The notes under the pieces were generated by a model, which worked only from the letters and a program-made list of their open reading frames with translations, searched no databases and was not told the DNA's origin. A stretch of 64,000 nt of DNA from Kibdelosporangium sp. MJ126-NF4 (lineage in GTDB: Bacteria > Actinomycetota > Actinomycetes > Mycobacteriales > Pseudonocardiaceae). Positions 41,429-49,467 of the stretch are shown piece by piece. Each line of letters opens with the position of its first letter. Within the stretch, counting starts at the first letter, position 1. The stretch spans positions 92,333 to 156,332 of the forward strand of contig NZ_CDME01000013.1 in NCBI RefSeq assembly GCF_000826545.1, in the 5' to 3' direction. The translations under genes and the position numbers were made by a program.

Positions 41429-44400
41429 TCAGCTGAGCTTGTACGCGTTGATGATCGTGTGCTCGGCGGTGTTGCCCGCGCGGTCAGTGGCCTTGGCCCG
41501 CAACGACACCGTGGTGGCGTCGTTCGGGTGTTGGACAAGAGCGAGTGCGTTCGCCACCACGGTGGCCGATGTCCATGTCAGGCCGCCGTCGAAGGACGCC
41601 TCAACCGAGAGCGACCTCGGGATCGTCGCGGTACCGCTGTTCTGCTGCTGCACCGTGACAGGCAGGAAGAACCACCGACCGGCCGGGGCTGAGTTGTTCT
41701 GGTCCAGTGCCGGAGTGAACCGGATGGTCGACACCGGCAGGCGGGCCGGATTCGCGCCGAGAGCCGCGGAACGGAACGTCCACGCGGCACGCACGTGCGT
41801 CGTGACGTCCGAGATGTCCTTGCTGCGCACGGCTTCGGAAGTCAGCCGGTACTCACCGGGCTCCGCGGGCACGGTGAACGTGCCTGAGCTGTAGCTGGCC
41901 GACTCACCGACGACGGCACCGTCCCGGTACAGGACCATGGATCCGCTCTCCGCCACGCCGATGCCGACGTTGCCCGCGCTGTCGCCCAAGAGCGGAAGAC
42001 GAGCCGAAATGGTGTTCCCCGACCGCACCACATAGTCGGTGGCCGACCGGCTCGGGGGCATGGCCGGGCCGAACACGCCACGGTTGACGGACTCATGGTA
42101 GGTCCGGCCGGACTGGTAGCTCCGCACCGGTCCGCCGAGAAACAGCTCGACGTAGCGGTTGTCCGGAGACATCTGCCACAACGCGGGTTCCCACGACACG
42201 CCTTCTGTCGTGTAGTACTCGTTGCGGTCACTGGGAAGTTTCACCGGCACCAGTGACGCGTACGCGCCATGCCCCTCGCCGGACCGGTCACGCGGATAGA
42301 CGTATCGCATCCCGGTTTTGCCCTGCGGCCCACCACCGAAGGAGGTACGCACGTGGGCGAGCTGGTCGCGTTTCACCGCGCGGACGAACCCGGTCGGGAA
42401 CGAGCCGCCGGGATAGAAGGCCAGCCCGTAGAAGTCTCCCACAGGATTCACCCATTGGGTGTTGACCATGGTGGTGAAGTCCCGCTGTGGCACGGCCGGG
42501 CCGACGTGCGCGGTCCACAGCCTGCCGAGGTCGCTCTCCAGCAGCCAGCCGAACACGGTCCTGTCCGCGGTACGGACGAAGCCGACCTGGCCGAGCCGCA
42601 GTGCGGCGGTCGGATCGGGCGGGGTGACCGCGAACTGCCTGACCCGGCGGAAGTCCAGCTCGACCGTGCTGTCGCCGACCAGCCGGAACGACGGGTGGAC
42701 CACCCAGTTGATCCGATCGCCCGTGACCAGCGAACTGTCGATCATGTAGTCGTCCTTGGGCAGCCGGACCGTCGCGCTACCGTCCAGATCGGACAGCTGG
42801 TAGGTCTGTCCGGTCCGCAGCCCGAACAACCTGGTGTCGTAGCCGGTTGCCGGGGCGCCGTCGAGTCCGACCTGGTTGATGGTGGCCGTGTAGCTCTCCG
42901 TCTCGCGGTCAAGGGCCACCGGTGTTCGCAGCACCGCTCCGTTGGACAACGCTGTCACAGAGCCAAAGTACGCGCCAGGCTGACCGTACTGACCGGCGTT
43001 CGCGGTGACATTCACCGCCGCGTCACCTCCAGCGGGCACAGTCACCTTCGACGGCGACACGGTCAGCAGCCCCACAGGTGCGGGTTTGCCGTCCGCAGCC
43101 ATGGCGTTCACCGTGACATCGAGCGTCACGTCCGTCTTGCCGAAGTTGTGATATGCCAACGCCTTGGACACTGACACGCCGTACGGCCACGACTGCCTGC
43201 CGAGGCTGACGTTGGTCGGCGTGGTGGTCACAGACTGGGCGAGCGCTGTGGGCACGTCGACACGGCCTGAGCCTTGCTGGAAGGCGTTGAGCCCCGGATT
43301 GGGCTTGGCGGACGCGGTCAGCACGGCCTTGATCTGCCCGCCCGTCCAGTCCGGGTGCGACTGTGCCACCAACGCGGCGGAACCGGCCACGTGCGGAGTC
43401 GCCATGGACGTGCCGGACGCGCCGAGATATCCGTCCTCAACAGGTGTTCCGCCGCTCTGTGTCGCCTTGGCGGCGACGATTCCCACACCGGGAGCGGTGA
43501 TGTCCGGCTTGATCGCCGTGTCACCGGTTCGGGGGCCACGGCTGGAGAACTCAGCGAGATTGTCGGCACGGTCGACCGCGCCGACAGTGAGCGCGGCGTC
43601 CGCGCTGCCCGGTGAGGCGATCGACTCGTCGCTGCCGCTGTTGCCCGCGGCGATCACGAACAACGTGTCGTGCTTGGCGGACAACGAGTTCACGGCTTCT
43701 TCGAGCGGATCGACCTCTGGCGTGTCGGTGCCGCCGAGGCTCAGGTTGACGATCTTGGCGCCCTGCTCGACCGCCCACTGCATACCGGCGATGATCTGCG
43801 AGTCATAGCCGTAGCCCTGGTCGTCGAGGACCTTGCCGTCCAGAACGCTGGCACCGTGTGCGACGCCCTTGTACTTGCCACCCGACTTCGCGCCCGTCCC
43901 CGCGATCGTCGACGCCACATGGGTCCCGTGACCGGCCCGGTCGACGTTGTCGGGCGAGTCGCTGAAGTTCCGCTGGCCGATCTCCCGGCTGGCCAGGTCC
44001 GGGTGGGTCTCGTCGACACCGGTGTCCAGCACCGCCACCTTCACACCCGCGCCGGTGTACCCGGCCTGCCACGCCGCCGTCGCGCCGATCTGCGCGACAC
44101 TGCGGTCCAGCGAAGCCTTGCGTTTCCTGTCCAGCCAGACCTTCCGCACATCGGAGCCGACGAGCGACCGCCACGCTGCGCCGCTCTTGTCGGCGGTCAC
44201 CGCGGACGCGTTGACAGCAGCGAGATTGGCCGTCGTTGTCGTGCCAGCGACCCGCATGGGGGCGGCTCCTGGCGCGTGCGTCACGATCAGCGGCACCGTG
44301 GGACGGCTGCCGTCGTCGTATCCGGATTCGAGCAACAGGGTGACATCGAAGAGGCGCTCGTCGAGCCTCCCCTGCGCCACAAGAGTTTTCGCATCCACCG

Positions 44401-44632
44401 GGACGACGAACATGTGACCGTCACGCTGGTAGGTGGAGAAGGCCGTTCTCTGTCTCCCCGTACCGGGGACGACTGTCCGAGCGGTGCCCGCGCTGTCCAG
44501 AACGACAACCCGGTCACCCGTGATCAGGGTGACCGACCGTTCCAGCGATACCGTGGCCGGAGTCGGTGCTGCGGTCGCCACCATTGCCGTACTCAGCATT
44601 CCCGCCATGAGCACGCCGACGACAAGCTTCAT
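41429..44632 (-). CDS. secreted S8 subtilisin-like serine protease
   Basis: The 1067-residue protein has a signal peptide, a propeptide with ITGDRVVV, and the S8 catalytic triad: Asp in VAVLDTGVDETHPDL, His in GHGTHVAST, Ser in GTSMATPHVAGSAA, plus the oxyanion Asn in IAAGNSGSD. About 600 residues of beta-rich domains follow. Large actinomycete subtilases of this kind are exported and degrade proteins. GGGAGG precedes the ATG. Upstream is a perfect palindrome ACAACGTTGT at 44687-44696. Confidence 0.93.
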   Translation of the reverse strand: MKLVVGVLMAGMLSTAMVATAAPTPATVSLERSVTLITGDRVVVLDSAGTARTVVPGTGRQRTAFSTYQRDGHMFVVPVDAKTLVAQGRLDERLFDVTLLLESGYDDGSRPTVPLIVTHAPGAAPMRVAGTTTTANLAAVNASAVTADKSGAAWRSLVGSDVRKVWLDRKRKASLDRSVAQIGATAAWQAGYTGAGVKVAVLDTGVDETHPDLASREIGQRNFSDSPDNVDRAGHGTHVASTIAGTGAKSGGKYKGVAHGASVLDGKVLDDQGYGYDSQIIAGMQWAVEQGAKIVNLSLGGTDTPEVDPLEEAVNSLSAKHDTLFVIAAGNSGSDESIASPGSADAALTVGAVDRADNLAEFSSRGPRTGDTAIKPDITAPGVGIVAAKATQSGGTPVEDGYLGASGTSMATPHVAGSAALVAQSHPDWTGGQIKAVLTASAKPNPGLNAFQQGSGRVDVPTALAQSVTTTPTNVSLGRQSWPYGVSVSKALAYHNFGKTDVTLDVTVNAMAADGKPAPVGLLTVSPSKVTVPAGGDAAVNVTANAGQYGQPGAYFGSVTALSNGAVLRTPVALDRETESYTATINQVGLDGAPATGYDTRLFGLRTGQTYQLSDLDGSATVRLPKDDYMIDSSLVTGDRINWVVHPSFRLVGDSTVELDFRRVRQFAVTPPDPTAALRLGQVGFVRTADRTVFGWLLESDLGRLWTAHVGPAVPQRDFTTMVNTQWVNPVGDFYGLAFYPGGSFPTGFVRAVKRDQLAHVRTSFGGGPQGKTGMRYVYPRDRSGEGHGAYASLVPVKLPSDRNEYYTTEGVSWEPALWQMSPDNRYVELFLGGPVRSYQSGRTYHESVNRGVFGPAMPPSRSATDYVVRSGNTISARLPLLGDSAGNVGIGVAESGSMVLYRDGAVVGESASYSSGTFTVPAEPGEYRLTSEAVRSKDISDVTTHVRAAWTFRSAALGANPARLPVSTIRFTPALDQNNSAPAGRWFFLPVTVQQQNSGTATIPRSLSVEASFDGGLTWTSATVVANALALVQHPNDATTVSLRAKATDRAGNTAEHTIINAYKLS

Positions 44633-44686
44633 TGCTCCACCTCCCGGCGCGTGGTCGCGCTCTCACGGTGCGTGCGTACCACTCTT

Positions 44687-44696
44687 ACAACGTTGT
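44687..44696. promoter_or_regulatory. palindrome upstream of the subtilase gene
   Basis: ACAACGTTGT is a perfect 10-bp palindrome 55 bp before the start. On the minus strand TTGGCA lies just upstream and TACGCA 17 bp later, so the site would sit inside a weak promoter. Confidence 0.3.
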
Positions 44697-44757
44697 GCCA
44701 ACGATGCAATGTGCGTCCGGCGTAATACGGAACGACCAAACGGCACAGTCAGCCCAC

Positions 44758-45717
44758 TCAGCCCTGTACCTCGCGGGCGAAGTGCGGTTCCGCCGCTTCC
44801 AGTCGCGGTACCGAGATGCCCAACCGTCGTGCTTCGGCCAGGGTGTCCCGGCAGACCTCGCGCGGCTCCTCAGCGTCGGGGTCGGAGTGCGCCGCGAGAC
44901 TCACGCGCGCGAGCGCGACATGAGCAGTCAGCCAGGCGAGCGCGGGGGCCGTCAGCCAGGTGGGCGCCCGGAACACCAGCACACCGCCCCGGTGCCGTCG
45001 CAGGTCGAGGCCGCGCGCCCGCAGGAGCGGCAGCAACTCCCGGCCGGCCAGCAGCCCTTCGCGCAGGTCGCCCCTTGCCCCGACCAGCTTGGACACGGAA
45101 CCCAGCCGCAGGCCCTGTGAGAGCAGACCGGCATCCGACACGAAATGGACCCACAGCCAGCCGCGGAAGTCAGGCCGCTCCTTGATCCGGAGCCCGGCCT
45201 CGCGAAACGCCTGGCGCACGGCCTGCTCCCGGTCGGTCGGGGGCTGGCCGAGGGTGCCGAAGATGACCGACGACAGCAGTGCCCCGTTGAGCACGCCGTC
45301 CGCGCCGAAACCGCCACCGGCCTGGGGAAAGCCCCAGGCGGTCCGGTCGACAGGGAGGTCGCCGATCGCGGCGAGCGGCTCGGTCCAGACGTTGCCGAAG
45401 ACCAGCACCGTGGCCTGGCCGACACGCGGGGCCAGGAAGGCCGTCGCCTCCGGGAGGCGGTGGTGCGGCACGCTGAGCACGATCAGGTCGAAGTCGTGGT
45501 CGGGCTCCAGCGCCTCGCGGTAGCGGACCGGCCACTTCTCGACGACACGCTGTCCCCACACCCGGCGCCGCGTATCGAGCAGGTCGAGGTCCACCGCGTC
45601 CCCGTACGTCGCCGCGCGGCCCGGCCGGACGTAGAACTCGACCTCGTGCCCGGCCTGTTCCAGGGCCCAGCCGTACACCGTGGCGATCACGCCTCGGCCG
45701 AACATCAGGATCTTCAA
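44758..45717 (-). CDS. ketopantoate reductase (ApbA/PanE) family protein
   Basis: The 319-residue protein has an N-terminal NADP Rossmann motif (MKILMFGRGVIATVYGWALEQAGHEV), DFDLIVLSVPHHRLPEA, and a helical C-terminal domain. In this family the enzyme reduces ketopantoate or related 2-ketoacids, but many members are not PanE. The divergent TetR gene and operator-like repeats suggest an inducible specialised role rather than pantothenate synthesis. Confidence 0.8.
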   Translation of the reverse strand: MKILMFGRGVIATVYGWALEQAGHEVEFYVRPGRAATYGDAVDLDLLDTRRRVWGQRVVEKWPVRYREALEPDHDFDLIVLSVPHHRLPEATAFLAPRVGQATVLVFGNVWTEPLAAIGDLPVDRTAWGFPQAGGGFGADGVLNGALLSSVIFGTLGQPPTDREQAVRQAFREAGLRIKERPDFRGWLWVHFVSDAGLLSQGLRLGSVSKLVGARGDLREGLLAGRELLPLLRARGLDLRRHRGGVLVFRAPTWLTAPALAWLTAHVALARVSLAAHSDPDAEEPREVCRDTLAEARRLGISVPRLEAAEPHFAREVQG

Positions 45718-45747
45718 GCTGCACCTCTAGTGGGTTACGATAAAATC

Positions 45748-45787
45748 GGAGATCATCTCCACTTTCGAAAATATGGAGGTAGTTTCC
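45748..45787. promoter_or_regulatory. two operator-like 13-mers in the divergent TetR region
   Basis: GGAGATCATCTCC (45748-45760) is a perfect palindrome with 6-bp arms; GGAGGTAGTTTCC (45775-45787) matches it at 9 of 13 positions, starting 27 bp later. Two related sites between a TetR gene and its divergent neighbour are typical TetR operators. Confidence 0.6.
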
Positions 45788-45809
45788 GTTTGTCAACACG
45801 AGGGATCAG

Positions 45810-46400
45810 ATGACCGCCGACAAGCCGCTACGGGCCGACGCCCAGCGCAACCGCGACGCCTTGATCGCCACAGCCCGGGAAGTCTTCGACAGTGGGGACT
45901 TCGACCTGCGCTTCGACGATTTCGCCCGCCTGGCAGGCGTGGGCGTGGGCACGCTGTACCGCCACTTCCCCACTCGTGAAGCCCTCGCTGCGGCGGTCTA
46001 CCACGAAGAGGTCGCCACGCTGTGCGACCGCGCCCGCCGGTTGCAGGCCACGCTGCCCGCGGCGGAGGCCTTGACGGCCTTCCTGCGCGACATGGTCGAC
46101 CACATGCACGCCCACCAGGGCCTCGCCCGGACGCTGGCCACGCTGATGGCCACCGGCTTGGCTGACCTCGCTGAGGGCAGTCGAGCGCTGGAGCGAGCTG
46201 TCACCGACCTGGTGGCCGCCGCCGTACAGGACGGCACCGTCCGCGACGACGTGGGTGCCGGTGCGATCATGATGGCGCTGCACGGCATCGGCGCGGCCCG
46301 TGACCGCCCCGACTGGCGCGCCGAGGCCGACGGTGTCATCACCCTCGTAGTAGCCGGGCTGCGGTGGCCGGACTCAGGCGACACCACGACAAATCCTTGA
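45810..46400 (+). CDS. TetR-family transcriptional regulator (2)
   Basis: The 196-residue protein has the TetR HTH LIATAREVFDSGDFDLRFDDFARLAGVGVGTLYRHFPTREALAAAV. It is divergent from the ketopantoate-reductase-like gene and likely represses it and itself through the 45748-45787 sites. Confidence 0.88.
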   Translation: MTADKPLRADAQRNRDALIATAREVFDSGDFDLRFDDFARLAGVGVGTLYRHFPTREALAAAVYHEEVATLCDRARRLQATLPAAEALTAFLRDMVDHMHAHQGLARTLATLMATGLADLAEGSRALERAVTDLVAAAVQDGTVRDDVGAGAIMMALHGIGAARDRPDWRAEADGVITLVVAGLRWPDSGDTTTNP

Positions 46401-46503
46401 AAGCGCCACCAAGTCCGTCAGCGCCGATGGATTCCGGTTCGCTCGTGCCGGGCTGCGGGTATGGTCGGGTGGTACACGGCAGTACCACCTGGGAGGACGC
46501 GAC

Positions 46504-47832
46504 ATGACCACGGTGAAGCGCCCATCGGCTGGCCTCGTGTCCCGAACCAAACCGGTTGTCCGCTGGGGCATTGGCCACGCCTTTCCCCGTACCGCACTGC
46601 GCGTCGCTGCCCGGCGTGGTGATCTACAGGCCCGTCTGATCAATGAGGCCGACCGGCGGCCGACCGCCGCGCTGCACGGCCTGTTCGATCAGATCCGCGG
46701 CTATGGCCCCCTGCACAAAGCCGGTTACGCCTATCTCACCGCCACGCACGCGACCGTGAAGGAGTTGCTCACCAGCAACGACTTCCGCAGCGGCGTCGGC
46801 GCGGCCGACGACACCCTGCTGTCCCGGCTGTTCGCCTGGTCAGCGGCCGACTACCTGCACCCGGTGGCACCGCCGTCCCTGCTGGTCACCGAACCGCCTG
46901 ACCACACGCGCTACCGCAAGCTCGTCACCCGCGTGTTCACCGTTCGTGCCGTGGAGAACCTGCGGGAACGCACCGAGCAGATCGCCCGCGAACTGCTCGA
47001 CACCTTGGACACGTCCCGGCCGGTCGACCTGGTGGAGACCTACTGCAGCCTGCTGCCGGTGACCGTGATCGCGGAGATCCTCGGCGTGCCGCCCGAGCAG
47101 CACCGTCGCGTGTTGGAGTTGGGTACGGCGGCTGCACCGAGCCTCGATGTGGGCCTGTCCTGGCGCGAGTTCCGGACAGTGAGCGCGGCGCTCGCAGCGT
47201 TCGACAGCTGGCTCACCGACCACCTGGACCGGTTGAAGGCCCACCCGGGAGACGATCTCCTGAGCCAACTGGTCGCGGCACGTGAGGACGGCGTCGGCCT
47301 CACCGATCGCGAACTGAAAGCCACCGCCGGGCTCGTCCTCGCGGCCGGGTTCGAGACCACCGTCAACCTGCTCGGCAACGGAACCGCCCTCCTGCACGAC
47401 AACCCCGGACAACTGGACGCGCTGCGAAACGACCCGGCGCTGTGGCCGAACGCCGTCGAAGAAGCGCTCCGAGCCGACCCGCCCGTCCTGCTGACCGCGC
47501 GAACAAGCCTCCGTGACACCGAACTGTCCGGCGTGCGGATCCCTCCCGGAGCGATTGTGATCGGCGTCCTCGCAGGCGCCAACCGCGACCCCGGCCTGTT
47601 CGACGACCCCGCCCGGTTCGACGTCACCCGGGCGAACGCCCGCGACCACATCTCGTTCTCCGCGGGACGCCACTACTGCCTCGGCGCCGCCCTCGCCAGG
47701 ATGGAAGGCGAAGTGGGCCTGCGAGCCCTCTTCGACCGCTACCCGGACCTACGGCTGCGGCCTGGCGCGACGCGGCGCGGCACCAGGATCCTGCGCGGCT
47801 ACGAGCGCCTGCCCGCAGTACTCAAACCGTGA
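46504..47832 (+). CDS. cytochrome P450
   Basis: The 442-residue soluble bacterial P450 has the I-helix oxygen motif LAAGFETTVNL, ExxR in VEEALRADPP, and heme loop FSAGRHYCLGAALARME with the ligand Cys. It belongs to the class I bacterial type that needs ferredoxin and reductase, neither of which is adjacent. GGGAGG precedes the ATG. Substrate unknown. Confidence 0.93.
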   Translation: MTTVKRPSAGLVSRTKPVVRWGIGHAFPRTALRVAARRGDLQARLINEADRRPTAALHGLFDQIRGYGPLHKAGYAYLTATHATVKELLTSNDFRSGVGAADDTLLSRLFAWSAADYLHPVAPPSLLVTEPPDHTRYRKLVTRVFTVRAVENLRERTEQIARELLDTLDTSRPVDLVETYCSLLPVTVIAEILGVPPEQHRRVLELGTAAAPSLDVGLSWREFRTVSAALAAFDSWLTDHLDRLKAHPGDDLLSQLVAAREDGVGLTDRELKATAGLVLAAGFETTVNLLGNGTALLHDNPGQLDALRNDPALWPNAVEEALRADPPVLLTARTSLRDTELSGVRIPPGAIVIGVLAGANRDPGLFDDPARFDVTRANARDHISFSAGRHYCLGAALARMEGEVGLRALFDRYPDLRLRPGATRRGTRILRGYERLPAVLKP

Positions 47833-47835
47833 ACG

Positions 47836-48339
47836 TCACTGGGCCCCGGCGGATGTCTGGTTGACCAGCTTCGTGCTGAGATCAGCGGCGATCTCCGCCA
47901 GGGCGCGGCCTTCCTCGCCGAGGCCGATGGCCGCTCCCGGTGCCAGACGGACCGCCAGCTCGTCGAGCAGGCTACTGATGACCATCGCCCGGAGCTGGGT
48001 CAGCGGGACGTTGCGCAGTGGATGGTCAGGTACGTGCTCGAGGCGGGTACGGTCGCCGTCCAGGTCCGCGCGGATCTCGGCGGCCAGCGTTTTCAGCTCG
48101 TAGGGCGCGGAAGAGCCGTCCTCGCGGTAGTCGGTGAACGCGAGGCTGTATCGAGCCGGGTCGGGTCCATCGGACTCGGTCGGCGGGGGCGTGGACTGCG
48201 ATTCCAGGAGCAGGCGGTGCAGTTCCCGCATTGCCGACGTGTAGGGCACGTTGTTCCGGGGCCTCAGCGCGGAGTGGACCACGTCGGCCGCTGCGGCTCG
48301 CAGGGTCTCGTACCGTGCGGCCAGATCGTCGTCAGTCAT
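47836..48339 (-). CDS. 167-residue putative immunity protein, paralogue of 48964-49467
   Basis: This is a soluble helical protein: MTDDDLAARYETLRAAAADVV, ending ELAVRLAPGAAIG..LAEIAADLSTKLVNQTSAGAQ. It has the same length, opening and LTxLxAMxxxxLLxELAxR centre as the protein at 48964-49467. Its start overlaps the orphan glycosyltransferase half-gene by 8 bp. The repeated order toxin piece then this protein is why I propose immunity; a secretion chaperone is the alternative. I know no named family. Confidence 0.65.
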   Translation of the reverse strand: MTDDDLAARYETLRAAAADVVHSALRPRNNVPYTSAMRELHRLLLESQSTPPPTESDGPDPARYSLAFTDYREDGSSAPYELKTLAAEIRADLDGDRTRLEHVPDHPLRNVPLTQLRAMVISSLLDELAVRLAPGAAIGLGEEGRALAEIAADLSTKLVNQTSAGAQ

Positions 48340-48967
48340 CCCTGCTCCCCTCGGCGCGCACAGCGAGAATGGCCTTCACCAGGTCGGCCGCCGATTGTCC
48401 GGCGCTTTGGAGTGTTCGTAGTGCTGCCACGAGTGCCACACGCAACTCGGCGGCACGCTGCCGGGCCGTGCCCGGGTTGTCGAGGACGTCCACGAGTTCG
48501 GTGATCCACCGTTCAAGCGGTGCCGCCGCCTCGCCTTCCTCGCGCCGGATCACCGAATGCTCTGTCAGCGAAAGGTCGATACGGCCGCTCTCGCGCAGGA
48601 ACCGGCCTATGCCGCACGTGTCGGGCAGCAGGACGGGTACTTCGGCGACCATCGCGTCCAGAGCGGTCAGGCCGACGTTCTCCTCGCGGCTGGGCACGAG
48701 AACAAGGTCTGCCTTAAGGATCTGCTCACGCTGCGCCCGTTTGTCCGGGGTGTACCCGCGCACTTCGACAGCGCGGCCCGCCACCTGGGAGAGCAGTCGC
48801 CGAGATGCGCGCACGGTCTCCGGCGGCGCGCCGTTCACGATCAGGTGCACCGGACGCTCCGCGCCTCGCACCATCAGCGCGGCCTCGTGCGCGCCCTGCT
48901 GCATGTCGTCGCACCGTCCGGAGTAGACGACCGCGGGCTGCTGCGCTGGGCTCATCGCTGGGTTCAT
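48332..48967 (-). CDS. orphan GT-B glycosyltransferase C-terminal half (toxin-tip fragment)
   Basis: The 211 residues match only the C-terminal half of a GT-B glycosyltransferase: VVYSGRCDDMQQGAHEAALMV, ILKADLVLVPSREENVGLTALDAMVAEVPVLLPDTCGIGRFL. These align with FLFGRTDVGQKGATQAAEVV and DVMVMTSRAEGFGLTAQEAAAAGVPVMAPSSSGFGRWL of the giant protein at 49464. The acceptor half is missing. The ATGA overlap with the upstream 167-residue gene and an 11-bp repeat at 48952-48974 mark the junction. It looks like a displaced toxin tip kept for recombination. Confidence 0.72.
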   Translation of the reverse strand: MNPAMSPAQQPAVVYSGRCDDMQQGAHEAALMVRGAERPVHLIVNGAPPETVRASRRLLSQVAGRAVEVRGYTPDKRAQREQILKADLVLVPSREENVGLTALDAMVAEVPVLLPDTCGIGRFLRESGRIDLSLTEHSVIRREEGEAAAPLERWITELVDVLDNPGTARQRAAELRVALVAALRTLQSAGQSAADLVKAILAVRAEGSRDD

Positions 48968-48974
48968 CGCTGGG
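48952..48974. repeat. 11-bp direct repeat at the cassette junction
   Basis: TCATCGCTGGG occurs at 48952-48962 and 48964-48974 (period 12), covering the stop of the first 167-residue gene and the start of the orphan GT gene. It may be the scar of cassette joining or a slippage product. Confidence 0.6.
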
Positions 48975-49467
48975 CTCCAACGAATGTGGGCGCAAGGAGC
49001 TCGTCAGCGAGTTCCCGCGCGACAGCAGCGAGCTCCTGCCCGCCCGAGTCGCCGGTGGCCGCCACGCGCGCCGCCAACTCCTGAAGCAGGGTCGCGACAG
49101 TCATGGCCTTCAGTTCGGTCAGCGCCGGAGCGAAGTCGTCCGGCCACTCCCCTGTCCGTTCCTCGGTGGCGTCGTCGACTGCCATGTTCTCCCGAATGCC
49201 CTGTGCCCGATTGGCGAAGGGGAACGGGGCACCACCAGCCACCCCTACTTGGTAGTCCCGCAGGCTGAGCAGATGCCGGTCGGGGTCGAGGATCTCGCGA
49301 GTGGCGGCGTCCGGCCGCACGGTGCCGTTCAGTGCCTCCGCAAGAGCATCCAGTTTCTGCTGGTGGATCGGGAACACCGGCGTCGCGTCCGCCTCCGTCC
49401 TCTCGATCACGGCAGCGGCGGCCCGCCGCAACTCCTCATAGCGGCGAACGAGCTCGCCATCGGTCAT
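48964..49467 (-). CDS. 167-residue putative immunity protein, partner of the giant toxin-like protein
   Basis: This is a soluble helical protein: MTDGELVRRYEELRRAAAAVIER, LTELKAMTVATLLQELAARVA, ending DELLAPTFVGAQR. It overlaps the stop of the 1691-residue gene by 4 bp (ATGA) with GGAGATTGCA as ribosome site, so the two are made together. Adjacent position, small size and paralogy with 47836-48339 support an immunity role. There is no signal peptide, which fits a cytoplasmic antitoxin. Confidence 0.68.
   Translation of the reverse strand: MTDGELVRRYEELRRAAAAVIERTEADATPVFPIHQQKLDALAEALNGTVRPDAATREILDPDRHLLSLRDYQVGVAGGAPFPFANRAQGIRENMAVDDATEERTGEWPDDFAPALTELKAMTVATLLQELAARVAATGDSGGQELAAVARELADELLAPTFVGAQR

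Noticed and set aside
39886..41436. 516-residue plus-strand frame over the secreted EEP gene
   Set aside because: Antisense shadow; the minus strand carries a signal peptide and full EEP motifs with AAGGAGG.
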